In this document: one piece after another, positions 34,463 through 46,091 of the stretch
Numbering within the stretch: position 1 is the stretch's first letter
How the letters are laid out: every line of letters starts with the position of its first letter
Assembly: GCA_030248215.1 (NCBI GenBank)
Contig: JASANG010002427.1
Coordinates: forward strand, 21,842 to 85,841
Length of the DNA stretch: 64,000 nucleotides
Reading direction: 5' to 3'
Source of the DNA: Enoplolaimus lenunculus
Taxonomy: Eukaryota; Nematoda; Enoplea; Enoplida; Thoracostomopsidae
Notes under the pieces: model-generated
The model's database searches: none
Seen by the model: only the letters and a program-made list of their open reading frames with translations
What the model was told of the DNA's origin: nothing
Position numbers and translations under genes: made by a program

Positions 34463-37400
34463 TTACAAGTCATATTCATAAACCCTTAAGATCGATGGTC
34501 GATTCGGTATTTCAGTGCCTTTGCAATCACTTTCGGAACTTTTCCACGGTATAACTTTCACCACGGCTGATCGCTTTTTCTTCGCTCGAGGCAATTTTCG
34601 TCGTCGTTGCTGTCCTGTGATTTCTTTTTCAGAAATTTCAGACTCATCCTGATGCTCTTGGTCTTGCCTCGCTCTACGTCGATGCTTGAATGTCTTTGGT
34701 CGTTCGTGCTGATACGCGGGTGATGCTCCGCTTTCAAAAGAAGTATTCGGTACTAAAGTTTGATTTTCGTGGTCAATTTCAACTCGCGGAGGTCTTCGTT
34801 CGAGTAAACTTTGTCGAAATGTTAACATTTTTTCGATCTTAATCGAACTTCTCCATTGTTGCTCCGGTTGTTGATCCAGCGGTCGTTGCTGTGGTTGGTG
34901 TTGTTGTTCTTGTTGCTGCTGTGGCAGTTCATTACGCGGAACAACACAAGTCTCCGTAGTTATCTGAAGCGGCGGCTTTTGAGTAGAACACCTGCTACTC
35001 ACGTTGAATTTTGACTCCATACCGGTATTTTTGAAGTGCAGCTTTCTTGAATTTAGCGAAATTGCAGTGTGTTGCACTGCAGGTTTGCAATATATTGCTT
35101 TTTCCGGCTTAATAGTATTAATGTTTGTTTTGTTTGGCGAAAAAGTTGAAATTTGTTTATCTGCGCTCACCGAATGTTGACTGTTTGAGTCGCGTAAAAC
35201 AACTGTCGCACATTGTTTTAACTTAATTTCAGGTGTAAAGCATCGTAACATACGATGTGATATTCGATGAAGGCATTGAGTGTTGCTATGATGATGTTGA
35301 TAATGATGACATGAATCGCTTTTGATTAAATGCCGCCCGGTAACAGGGTTGATTCCAGGTGAGCACACGTCGATCAATTCGAGTTCGTATGCCGCTGCTG
35401 CGAAAGATTTAAAATTTAGGGCTCTTGCACAATTTATCCCATATTTGAGCTTAGGCTTAGGCTTAGGTAAATGCTTAGCCAAAACGTTTGGCTTAGGCTT
35501 GGGTAAAGGCTTAGCCAAAGGTTTTGGCTGGGCTGACGTTTTTCACTGCTGCATTCGAAATGCTAAGCCCAAGGCTATTGGCTTAAGCCTGAGCGTAAAC
35601 CTGTGGGAATTGAGGCGTAGAAGACACAAACAATAAACCGTTCGTTAATTTATGTATGGTGCACTGTGCGGTATTTTGCCAGCATCGCATGCAAGGTTTT
35701 CACGCTGTTGTATATTGCGCCGTCACCAATAAATTTCAATAGTGCCAAACCTAATTATTCTTAGACCTGGAACTGTAATTTCAAATCGGTGTAGCGTCAA
35801 AGACATTTTGTACAATTGTATACAAAATTTGGCCGCAAAGAAAACCGATTTAGTTTAATAGTTTCAAAAGTTGCGAGGCCATAAACAAATGGGATTCGGT
35901 GCCTTGGACCTAAACAAGAGGACGCCACGAGAACCATGCACTTTCGACATGCCTGCGGTGACTAATAGGCCTAAAAATAAATCAAGTGCTCCTGGTCGGA
36001 TTTAGGGATTGGTTCCACCCACATACCGAACCAACGGAAAACCAAAATTTGTATTGTGATTATGCTAAACTTGCACCTGGCTTCTTGCTTGCTCCACTTA
36101 CGGGTTTTTCTTACACTGACATTTGTATAAACCGCTAAACGTTTTTGCCTGACGGTATACCCTTATGGAGCAATCTAGTATTACAGGGCCGTGTTTATCG
36201 CCCTAAAAATACCCCCAGAGGCCCAAAGTTTATCGGAAGAAGGCCGGCGAGAATCCTAACTGCCTAGAAGCACTATATAAAAACGGTTAAATTTCAGTCG
36301 GTTCAACAGTTCACAACTCCCGCAGATATTGGAATTTTTACGAGGGTCTCGTTGGCGGGAGGGGTGCTTAGTCAATTCTAGATTCCCACCTCTACCGAGA
36401 AATCCTGGATCCGCCACTGCGTATGCTCTTGAACTAGCGCGACCCATCCCAAACTAGAATCTTGGTCATGCTTATGATCGGTGTTATATACACATTCAAG
36501 AATACGAGCCATAGTTATATGCAACTCACCGTTTGTCATTGTAGATTCGTTATGGTCGGAAGTGATGCTGGGCAGCGAACAAGTGAGGAAAGTAGATTTT
36601 TGCGGTTGTAGAGCGTGCAAAGAAACAGACTTTGGATTTCGTAATCGTTCAGAAGACCTGCGTAGCGTCCAAATAGGCTGTTGATTGGGCCGTTTTGATT
36701 TCGGATATGCAGAAATATCAACAATGCATGAAGTGTTCACAAATTGAGACGACGAACTTTTACGCTGCGACAGATTACCGCCACTTAACTTGAGGTCTAC
36801 AAGTACGTCGTCAGCAATGGACGGCTTGAAATCTGGACTGAAATTGAAAATTAAAATCGTTGTAGGTGGCAACTTTGCACTTTATACTTGAACATAAAGT
36901 AGAAAAGTCACCCTAGTACACCACTGTATACTAATCTATGTATTAAAGCTGGAACGACCAACCTACGTATTCGGGCAGTGTTCCAGCTGATTTGTATATC
37001 CATATGCAAATTTGATTTACGACAATTCACCGCCGGACCACTTGTCGTCCAACAGTCATAAAACCTGTAAATTAATCTAAGCATAATCCTGAGCGTAATC
37101 CAAAGCCTAAACCTAAGCCTAAGCATAGTGAAGAGTAACGAAATGTCGAGTTAATGAAATTTAAAATTTAACGAGTCGGTGTCGTGATACCGTATCTAAT
37201 CTATATATTAAAGCTAGAACGCGCCACACACGTATTTTGGCCAGCTTTGCAGCAGAAATGTATATCCATAAGCAAATTTGCTTCTATACTTCTAGATGAA
37301 AAATTCTGAAGATCCAAGATTGTTGTTAGTTTTTTCTTTGTGCTGTTACTCTATAAGACGAAGCCTGTTTGCTTTATCCGTATATTTTCACATGTATGTA

Positions 37401-40384
37401 ATTTGTATATTGTCTTAAACGTCATCAGTTTGGGACGCGTATTTTACTCTGCGGACCGTGAACCCCGGGAATCACAGTGTATTTTAAGAGAGTTGCACAT
37501 GTGTGCAACTACGGATTACTAGTAAATTCTATTTTAGAACTAAATATTTCACTCGTTTTTTGTACGCGTACTGTAATATGGTTATTGACAACAGAAAATG
37601 TACTGAAATATCTCCCAGCGGAAAATATAAAAGTGTCGGAATGCTTTAAACTTTAATTTAAACTGAAATTTGACATTGATATGAGCGAACCAAAAGCAAT
37701 CTTGGAAAAATTGATTTGCTAAAATAGATTTGTAGTATGATACAGGCAGTATGTGCGAACACAACAGCGACAAATTTGAAATATTTGGGAGGCAATTGTA
37801 ATATATCTAAGATAGCTCGGATTATTCGCTCGTAAGGCAACTACTGAGTGTCTTAGCTATTATCTATGGCTTCGGTTTATTTATTGGGGAAGATCTGAGC
37901 CCATACTGCTCACATATGCTTAAAACAAATTGTTTGAGTTGCAGGGCGGCACCACAGTATATCTCAACTGTAATGCTCGCAGCAACGGCTACTATACTGT
38001 AGTATATAAACATATATATGTATATATAGTGTGGTGACCAGAATAAGAGGGTGCGAGGTAATAACAGGGGGTTCCCATTTAGAGTCCAATCAATAGCAGT
38101 CTGTATCCTTAATAAAAGTCTGTAAGCGGATAGAGTCCCTAAAGCCGTATTAAAATCCACAAATGTCCGTTATACCTAATTGTAGTTCATAAATGACTTC
38201 TGGAAAAATACAAATTTGAGCTCGAAACTTTAAAGCATACTTTAGTTTTGAAAGTCCATTCGTAAGTATAACCTTGAAATATCGCTCAAGCTTTCGATAC
38301 AAGACAAACAAACGTTTACTTCAACGGATAGTTGCAATGCGGGATATGTAACAGTAAGCAGTAACCAAGGGCTTCAAAGAGCGGGGTAAAAATAAAAAAC
38401 AGTCCGCAACCGAATAAACACGGGGTACCCCTTGGAGAGGCCAAAAATGAATATCAGCCCCCCTGTTATTCGGATCACTACAGTATCACAAGCTCGCAAA
38501 ACGGCTCTTACTTTTTGATCCAAGGATCGTATTTTGAAGGCAAACCATGGATTAATTCATCAAAAATCACCTAAAAATAACAGAATCTATAAACTAACGT
38601 TGCCTCGTATTGCCAGATTTTCAAATAATGGCTTTTACGTAAAAAGCGGCGGTTGTTCATTTCGCTCCACAGGTTTTAGTCTTAAGTTAAGCATTAGGCT
38701 TAAAATTTTCTCACAAGGCTTACCGCAACCTAACCTGTGCCCAATCTTCTGCCTAAGTCTTTCCTAACCATATGGCTGAGCATAAAGTCTAAACTTTCAA
38801 CGTGGAAGAAAGGTGTACAAGAGCCCTGGAACTCTGCCGAAATGACGTTGTACAAAATGCGTTCAAATTTCGGTGAAGACTCCGATTTTAGCTACTCAAA
38901 ATCTTCAAAAAAAGCTATAGTTTTGCTTGCAGCACTCACGGTAAAGTTTAAAACAGTGTTAATTCGTACTTTCCAGGATACAGTAAGCATTTAAATTTTC
39001 ACTGACAGTTTTTAAGTAACAAAATAGGCTGACCTTACATACCATTAGTTGTTTTCATGAAAGATATGTACATATGTGCGTTTATAACAATAATAATAAT
39101 GATTATAATAACACTACTCCTACTACTAATAATAATAATAATACTTAACAATAATAATTATAACAATCAACATGCTAAGGGGGGAATACTATTTAAGGAG
39201 GTGCAAACTAAGAGTTCGCATGTCTCATACGCGGAGTGAGACGTTTTCAAAGATTAAAATTTTTCTGGACGACTGCGTTGTTTTGTACGAAGTATGCCTA
39301 CGTTCGCGTAAGCTCATTGGCTAAATTTACTTTTTCATACGATCCTAAATTGTTCAAATCGACGCTCTGCGTTGACATTCTGGGATCATCCGGAACCGGA
39401 GGCTCAGACAATTTCCGCAACGCTCTACTTTGTAGAGTTCCATAAACTTGTCCGTATGCGGCGTTAGTGGTGCCTAAACCAACGATATTGGATGCGTTAC
39501 TGAGTGACATCGTTGAGCAAATTGACTCAGAATCTTGAGTCGGGTACAAAAACGTCGCACGTTGAGCAGTTCGGGTAAACGGCCTCAGGTCAATTGCGAC
39601 CTTGCCTGCTAAGACAATGCCGACTGCAATTGTTGTTGGTCCTGCCAGCCATACTTTCGACACTGATGAGTCAAGTTTGAATATGGCGAACAAACTAGAA
39701 ACAAAAATTTAGATACATTTAACTAATTTTTGTATCGGATTGCCTATGCTAAATTTAACAGCAGGTTGACTTAGTAATGCGGCGTTCACAATATAAAATT
39801 TACCCTTGCCACAAAATATGTCATAACGTATAGGGTCGGAAAGTTCAAAGAAATAATTATACAAATAAAGTTTTAAAAGCCCATGATTACAGCCATCGAA
39901 GATGAAACTGTTAGCCAAAAGATTAGTTGTTTAATTTTACAATGTCAGAAATGGGTTCAACCGAAAACGATTCTTAATGAATTTATGACTTTCAGGCAAA
40001 TTTTCGCATAATTCTTGACAATTTTATAGATGCCGGTTGAGTTACGCGGAATCTTCGCATGCATCCTGCGCAATTTTTAGCCGTCCCTGCACAATTTGAG
40101 TTACTATAGACCTGTATTGCATGTAACAATGGACCGACGGCACATATTTACCTGAACAATGATCCGATTGTGATCAGAAACAATGAAACTGTGGCGTAGC
40201 CAATCAAATGCAACAAATGTCTCGTTCGCGCAGACTTAATTGCGTCAGCCAGTAGCGATTCAGAATCATCCGAGGCTGCAGAAACGCTTAAATTGTCATT
40301 GGCTGTTACATCAAATTCACTACTGGTTCGACGCATTCGACTAACAAATCGTCCAATCATATTCAAGAAAAATGTGCGATTCAA
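34463..40384 (-). CDS. Two-pass membrane protein, 662 aa, six exons, family unknown
   Basis: Exons 40384-40152, 39694-39331, 38891-38802, 38570-38512, 36837-36530, 35397-34463; all junction phases agree and the total is 1989 nt. The strongest sites are donor AACG|gtgagt at 36529, donor gtaaga at 38511 and acceptor ctgttatttttag at 38571. The third exon is the weakest call (donor gttgaa). The N-terminal cytoplasmic stretch is followed by TM1 (about residues 57-83, LIGYATVSLFLITIGSLF) and TM2 (about 92-113, VWLAGPTTIAVGIVLAG). The rest is a long polar tail with Ser/Arg patches, a Gln-rich run (about 34870-34930) and a basic C-terminal block (RRRKLPRAKKKRS). Two N-terminal helices plus a long tail recall TMEM200 proteins, but I see no decisive motif and assign no function. 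Confidence 0.72.
36250..36419 (-). mobile_element. hAT-like terminus CAGTGGCGGATCCAGG, partial
   Basis: The minus strand from 36419 starts CAGTGGCGGATCCAGGATTT, the same terminus as the complete element at 45920-46091. I found no matching second end, so the copy is truncated or its other end is too diverged. It lies just past the donor of the 36837-36530 exon, in an intron. Confidence 0.45.
38027..38483. mobile_element. Tc1/mariner-like MITE, copy 2
   Basis: Ends tagtgtggtgaccagaataag and ttattcggatcactacag are inverted copies; TA flanks both sides. The interior aligns in reverse orientation with 48957-49405 (shared rough blocks: ggataga/ggactct, caaacgttt/aaacgttt). It is 29 bp from the donor of a small exon of the two-pass protein gene. 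Confidence 0.65.
39087..39165. repeat. (TAA)n microsatellite, impure
   Basis: Runs of aataataataatga and actaataataataataatac with interruptions, in an intron of the two-pass protein gene. Confidence 0.8.
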
Positions 40385-41821
40385 ATATAGCGAAGTCTGT
40401 ACAAGTTACGTTTTGCGAATTAAGTGCAAGTTTGCGACATTAAGGCATATTGACTTTCGGTTGTTATGATTTTGAGGTAACTGTTTTGTTATCTTTTGAT
40501 AGAAATAGTACATACCTGTGTGACCATTGGTATATATAAAGTCCCTAGCCAAGAAAGCAACGGATTGGTGGGATTAGCCCCACAAATATATGTGGCTATG
40601 AAACAGTTTCGATCCTGTTCGTGTACCAGCTGTAATGATTAGTTCCTCATTTTTGTGCTACGTTTGCGCAATGCAAAGTATCATGCAATGGCAATGACAT
40701 CAGAGCCTTTTTTGTTTTATGAGCCAAGCACTGTATAATCCGAAACCTGTCGCGAAGCCTGGATTTTCAATTGACAATGGTGTGCTCAACCATTGAAGAT
40801 ACCGTGAAGATTAACGTTTGCAGAATTCACAAGCGAAGCGAGCGTAAAGCTTGCCACAGTTGTAAAATTTGATATGTTTCACTGAAAAGTTTCAGTTTTG
40901 TGTCGCTCCAACAAGCTGATCATGCGGGTTGAACATGGAAGAAAAACTCGTGAGCGAAGCGAACAAGACGTTAGACGTAATTAACGTCCTAATCGCGTTG
41001 CGTTAACTGCCAATTGTTGCTGTGTTTATGGATTGGGGTGTCTCGACCATGCGGACCGTCTGACTACACCTGATACAAATGATCTCGTATGCGTTCTATT
41101 AGATTGTTGGTTCCACTATAGTATGCCAAAGTTTGAAAAATTTCGCACGAAACTTTAGTACAAAAAGCACCTGGCTTTTCGTTCGCTCAATTCGCGAAGA
41201 TTTTTTCCTCGTTTTCCCGCTCTTTTGACTCGTAATTGCCAAGAAATAAGGCTATTCTTATATATTACACTTCATCCATAATTAAAAATAAAATAATCGT
41301 AAGCATATAGTGCACGAATACATCTGTGGACAGATACTTACAAAAACAGTCTAAACTACACATACCGGTGAATGTAAATTCTGTTGTAACAAATCGCGGC
41401 GCCGTATTAAAACTTGAAGAGGAGGCTGGGACACAGCGTAGTCAGCGTTCGTATAAATAATTCTGTTGCCCCAGTCAAGCGTAGCCCGACCTATAGTCAT
41501 ATAAAATCCCCGGTACGCCCCCTCCTAGAAGCTGTTGGCCCCCAATAACATGTCGAACTGGCTGCAGGGTTTTGCAAAAACGTCACCGCACACTACTTTT
41601 ATACATTTATAAAATGCTAATTTCAATGGAACTAAAACCATTTTGGCGCGGTTGCGTGAGAATTTCCTTATAATATACACAACCCGCAGTCTTTAATACG
41701 AATTCCACTCGGGCAATATTTTCAGCAAAAGCCATACATATATAAACGTTTAACCACGATAATACTCATGACTGCAAACTTACAAGCAGTTGAACTGGAA
41801 ACCATTTTGAAAAACACGCTA
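40385..41821. other. Intergenic region upstream of the two-pass protein gene
   Basis: I see no exon. It includes gcgaagcgagcg / gtgagcgaagcgaac motifs (40846, 40951) and ttcgctcaattcgcgaag (41180), pieces of a dispersed repeat whose signature is ttcgcttcgctcgcgagatttttt. The promoter of the minus-strand gene must lie here, but I cannot place it. Confidence 0.3.
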
Positions 41822-42031
41822 CACAGCAGAAAATGGTGAGTCAGATTGACTCTCTCCGAAATAGGCTCTACGGGACTGCACAAATTGAGTCAAAATTCGA
41901 CTCCGGCAGAGTCAAATTTGATTCACTGAGTCGCATGTTTGACACTGGCTGAGTCGAATTTGACTCAGTTTGTGTAGTCCCGTAGAGCCTATTTCGGAGA
42001 GAGTCAATTTGACTCACCATTTTTTGCTGTG
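41822..42031. mobile_element. Near-perfect palindromic MITE, copy 1
   Basis: A 210-bp fold-back element: cacagcagaaaatggtgagt at the left and its reverse complement at the right, with arms of roughly 95 bp. It is flanked by TA, suggesting Tc1/mariner mobilisation. Arms are packed with GAGTCAAATTTGACTC-type motifs and share cgaaataggctctacggga. Confidence 0.85.
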
Positions 42032-42928
42032 TATAAACGGCGAAAAAATTTAACTGCAAAGGATGTTCAAAGCCCACAGTGCATGCGCGTTGCCAGGAGT
42101 TTCAATTAGGTGGTCAATACGATAATCAATGAGCGTAATGGTTACGTTTTATAAAACATGAGTAAAGCGGACGGAGCGTTTGACACATTTTTAAAATTTA
42201 ATTGCATCATTGAAAATTTACGTTTTGTGTGACTTCGAAATAGTAATTCTATACCGTGATCTCGAAGATCCGCCCTTACTGTGCGTGTAAAAAAACAAGA
42301 ATACCTTGGCGAGCGCGAATCTGGACGTCATTTTAGCACTGAACTTCTTTAAAACAGTCGCAAAACGTTTCGTGGTTCATGGTCCGGGTAATCTAAACCC
42401 ATCAGACCCCTGATGACTAAGCGGCTGCTTTAGTGTTGTGTTTAATGTGCAAGCGAAACACCAATCAATAGGAATGTGAGGAACAGAAGAGACTATAAGT
42501 GATAAAATTATTTCCAGCCGAATTACTTTTACAATTGAGTCGAAATGTAAAGTAAATTTGCAACGGTCTGGTATAAGTTGGAACAAAGTCATAAATCGTA
42601 TACCTTCGCTAAAGCTTTAAGCTTATAGATCCATGCTAAGCATTCGAGGTAGTGTTCTAATCATTTGGCTTAATTTACGCTTAATCTTAACAGGCGCATT
42701 ACAAACCGTTGAGGGGCTTGTTGTGTTCGCGGTGTACAATTTTTATAGTAAAAAAAGCTGAAATTTTTTGCGTATTAGCAAACGTACAGCAAGACAGGAT
42801 GCGGAGGCACAGCATATTTTGAAAATCAAGGACAACAGTTTTTACTGCATTTACGATTCAATATTCAATATTATAATTGCGGTTGACTTCTCGTTTGCTT
42901 CGCTCGCGAGATTTTTTCTTTAAAATTC

Positions 42929-43113
42929 GGTCCATGTAAACAGAAACGAGTGGAACGTTTTTCTGGAGGACTGCAATAGGGCAAGCTTTAAGCTTTAGAC
43001 CAATTTTTGTGATAAGGCTTCGGTTTAGGGTTATAAGCTCATTTTTATGCTTAGGCTTAGATTTTGAAATATGTGTATACTACTGTAACTGCTGCCATGT
43101 TTTATACATTGGC
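42929..43113. mobile_element. MITE with TTAGGC-type core (family T1), diverged copy
   Basis: Same order of landmarks as 18177-18366: ggtccatgtaaa, gaacgtttttctgg, gactgcaatagggcaagc, a cttaggcttag core, and tatacattggc at the end. The outer flank carries ttcgctcgcgagatttttt, also seen beside other copies. Confidence 0.5.
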
Positions 43114-43650
43114 GCATAATTCTATAGAACACGCCATAGGTGAGTTTTGTTTTTGCATCAACTGCTTTGCGCTGTTTTCTCATTTTTTTGCGTTAAACAC
43201 TCGTATTGTTCCTCGTATACTTAAATTAGTTTTATTAGTTTCAATAGAAAACTAGGAAAATTGAAATTCGGCAGCTAGTATTAAAACGTGCCGCACCAGA
43301 TACAACTGTGCATGTAAAAGTTTTACAGCCAAAACTTTGATTGGGCTTGCCAAACTATAAAACTTTTCGCCTATTTGAATAGCGGCCACAGATAAATTGA
43401 ACGCGAACGAAATCACAACAAAAAATAATTATATCTAAGCAATCTCGCTGTGTTGTGCTATTCATTATGAATACTAATAAGACTTCGGTGTATATTGACT
43501 ACGAAGCATAAATTGTTCGTATGGATATAGGCGCTATTACAAATTCTGAACAGATCAAGCGACCAGGAAACGTTTTCATGTTAATTATCGCTATGATTAG
43601 CTGTTTACACATTTAAAGTACCCAATGTAAGATATAAAACTGTCTTGTAT

Positions 43651-43893
43651 GGACCATATTCTCAAATGTATATATAGCACCTATCACCAGTTTAGTAACT
43701 AGTTTTCAAACAAGCGAACTACGGCAGCTACAAAGGTCAAACTCAGCTGCAAGGTCTAGCTCGGTTCATAAGTAGAAACTATCAAATGCAGATAATGCGC
43801 AAAATTTCAAAGTTGTCAATTGACTGATTCGAAATTTATAAGTCCTATTACCACCTGGTGATAGGTGTAATATGCATTTAAGAATACATGCCT
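43651..43893. mobile_element. MITE with CACCTATCACCAG termini
   Basis: The left end ggaccatattctcaaatgta, then gcacctatcaccag; the right end is the inverted version (ctggtgataggtgtaatatgcatttaagaat). Related copies or halves lie at about 15350-15470, 15805-16010, 54545-54750, 57405-57440 and 59560-59610. Confidence 0.55.
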
Positions 43894-44713
43894 ATATTTT
43901 AATCAATTTCAAATGATATTTCTGTATCTTTTTAGGAAACCTTAATTATCCATAGATAGGCGTAATTTAAAACTTACATAAATTCAACTGAAAATCATTG
44001 GCTTATTTTATTTGACGACCATGGTTGGTTGTTTAAACTTATAACGGGTGTAACGTATCATATAAAAACTGTTGTTAAGCGTAATCCTATCACTTCTAAC
44101 ACTTCTGTATATCTCTTCATGAAGTCTAAATTGTCAATACAACCGCTCGATTTGAAACTTACACAAATTCAACTGAAAACATTGTTGGTAATCATGACTG
44201 ACTGGTTAAACTTTTACAGTGTCCAAAGCATTTAGCAAACTTTGCTATACTATGGCTGACCTTACCAATTCAAAATTACACTTCTGCATGCATTTTCAGA
44301 AAAGCCTTACAGTGGCGCTATACTTTTGATGACGGGCGGCACCGTATATCGCCGTCTGTCACCGTGAGGTCACCGTGAAGTATTGTACGCTAATTACTCA
44401 CGAATTATACCGTATGGCGACGGATGTCGTCACACGACAAATACAGCGCCACCCTTAGTTGTCCCCTAGGCAGTAATCGCTGGCATGCTATATTTACGAC
44501 CGTACAGTTTAAACTTGTAAAGTACCTTAGTACCTTTTTAAGACAATTAGGTTTAAGTTTTACTTTGGTGTATTCTGGCATTATAAAATGCAAGTGTGCA
44601 CGCTACTTCTTCGTACTTTATGACGGATCTTAACCTGCTCATAGACAGGCGCGCTTTGTAAAAGAACAACGTTTTATATGGCAAATCTGGTAACTTCTTT
44701 ACCAATTTCTATA

Positions 44714-44913
44714 CACTGCAAAAAATATTGACTCAAATTGACTCTCTCCGAAATAGGCTTTTCCTGACTACACAAACTGAGTCAAAATTCGACTCCGCCT
44801 GAGTCAAATTCGACTCAATTTAACTCAGGCTGAGTCGAATTTTGACTCAGTTTGTGTAGTCCGGAAAACCCTATTTCGGAGAGAGTCAATTTGACTCACC
44901 ATTTTTTGCAGTG
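44714..44913. mobile_element. Near-perfect palindromic MITE, copy 2
   Basis: A 200-bp sibling of 41822-42031: cactgcaaaaaatattgact to gactcaccattttttgcagtg, flanked by TA. It shares gactctctccgaaataggct and the dense GAGTCA/TGACTC motifs. Difference from copy 1 is modest, so the family moved fairly recently. Confidence 0.85.
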
Positions 44914-45292
44914 TAGCATGAGGATACTATTGTGACAGATTTCAAAATGTAAATCTAAAGTGTACCAAACACTATAGTACTTTCTAACGGACCAAGTTTT
45001 AGCCAAATTCTAAAACCGAAAACCCTAAATGAATTAAAATGATATATATTTTATTAAGTGGAATATTTCTATAACGAAATTGGCTTATAGACTCGTAGTT
45101 AAAAGAAACACTGCTTCGTACGATAGAATAGCGTTCTAAATATACAGCAATCCAAGCTGCTTGAAACCAAATACGGCCTAAAAACTAAAATTAATACCTT
45201 TATACATAAAACAGTCTTTTTGAAAGCGGTGGGCTGTTTTGTGCTTTGAAACAGCCCGGACTACAAAGGCAATAATATATTTCTCTCCACAG

Positions 45293-45418
45293 GAAACCTT
45301 CGAGTGTGGCAAAAAGCATAAATTTTCGACTCCTGCAATCAAAAATTATAGCGGTGACGCCGTTTTGAAGTTAATTGAACCAGATGCCGTTAGACGTAAA
45401 TTAACACATTTCAGTTGA
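45293..45418 (+). CDS. Terminal coding exon, unrecognised gene
   Basis: A strong acceptor (tatttctctccacag) opens a phase-0 exon of 41 codons plus stop. It starts ETFECGKKHKFSTPAIKNYS and runs to LIEPDAVRRKLTHFS. AATAAA follows at 45494-45499, 76 bp past the stop, so this looks like a genuine last exon. The peptide is basic with one Cys; I do not recognise it. Upstream exons of the gene were not found in the repeat-rich 42-45 kb stretch. Confidence 0.5.
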   Translation, partial: ETFECGKKHKFSTPAIKNYSGDAVLKLIEPDAVRRKLTHFS

Positions 45419-45919
45419 ACCTTAGTTCAAACTGAAAAATATTTCAAATTTTAAAGATAACCTAAAATGTTGTCAAATAATTCAATATTAAAAAATAAAG
45501 ATAAAGTTGGCCAATCATTAAACGATGGCTCGGTAAAGACAGCTGTCAGACCCTACTTTTTGTAGTATACAGTCTTGTGCCTAAGTTAGAAGTTCCATTC
45601 TAAGCAGCTGACAATTAAATGTCCGAGTACAAAGTTACTTTTGACCCAGAGTTGGATGCGAGTTAGCGAGTTAATACGAGTTAAATTTTAATAATTTTGT
45701 GCCAGGTCAATACGGGTCACGAATCAAAGAGCTGACGTCAAACTGTTTACCTCACAGCCATTTCGAGAGAAAGAGCTCAATCCCCATTGCATCCAACGAC
45801 CAACATATCGTGATTCGACATTGCTACAGTGATTTTAGTTTGAGTTTCGGAAGACGCCCGGGCAACCTTAGGCAAAGCCGCAAAGCCCAGGAATTGCAGT
45901 TGCACGTTCTTGCGCATAC

Positions 45920-46091
45920 CAATGGCGGATCCATGGGGGGCCACCCCGGCCGTGGCGCCCCCAACAGCATCTCGACAAAAATTATATAGCAATTTTGTTA
46001 CAATAGTTCGTGGTTTGTGTATGGGTCAAAAGTAACTTTATTACCTGTGAAATTTTGGCTCCCCCATTTTGAGATCCTGGATCCGCCACTG
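45920..46091. mobile_element. hAT-type MITE with exact 8-bp target duplication
   Basis: A 172-bp element with ends CAATGGCGGATCCATGG and (inverted) CAGTGGCGGATCCAGG, flanked by identical GCGCATAC at 45912-45919 and 46092-46099. Eight-bp duplication and CAGTGGCGGATCC-type ends are typical of hAT. It has no coding capacity. Confidence 0.88.
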
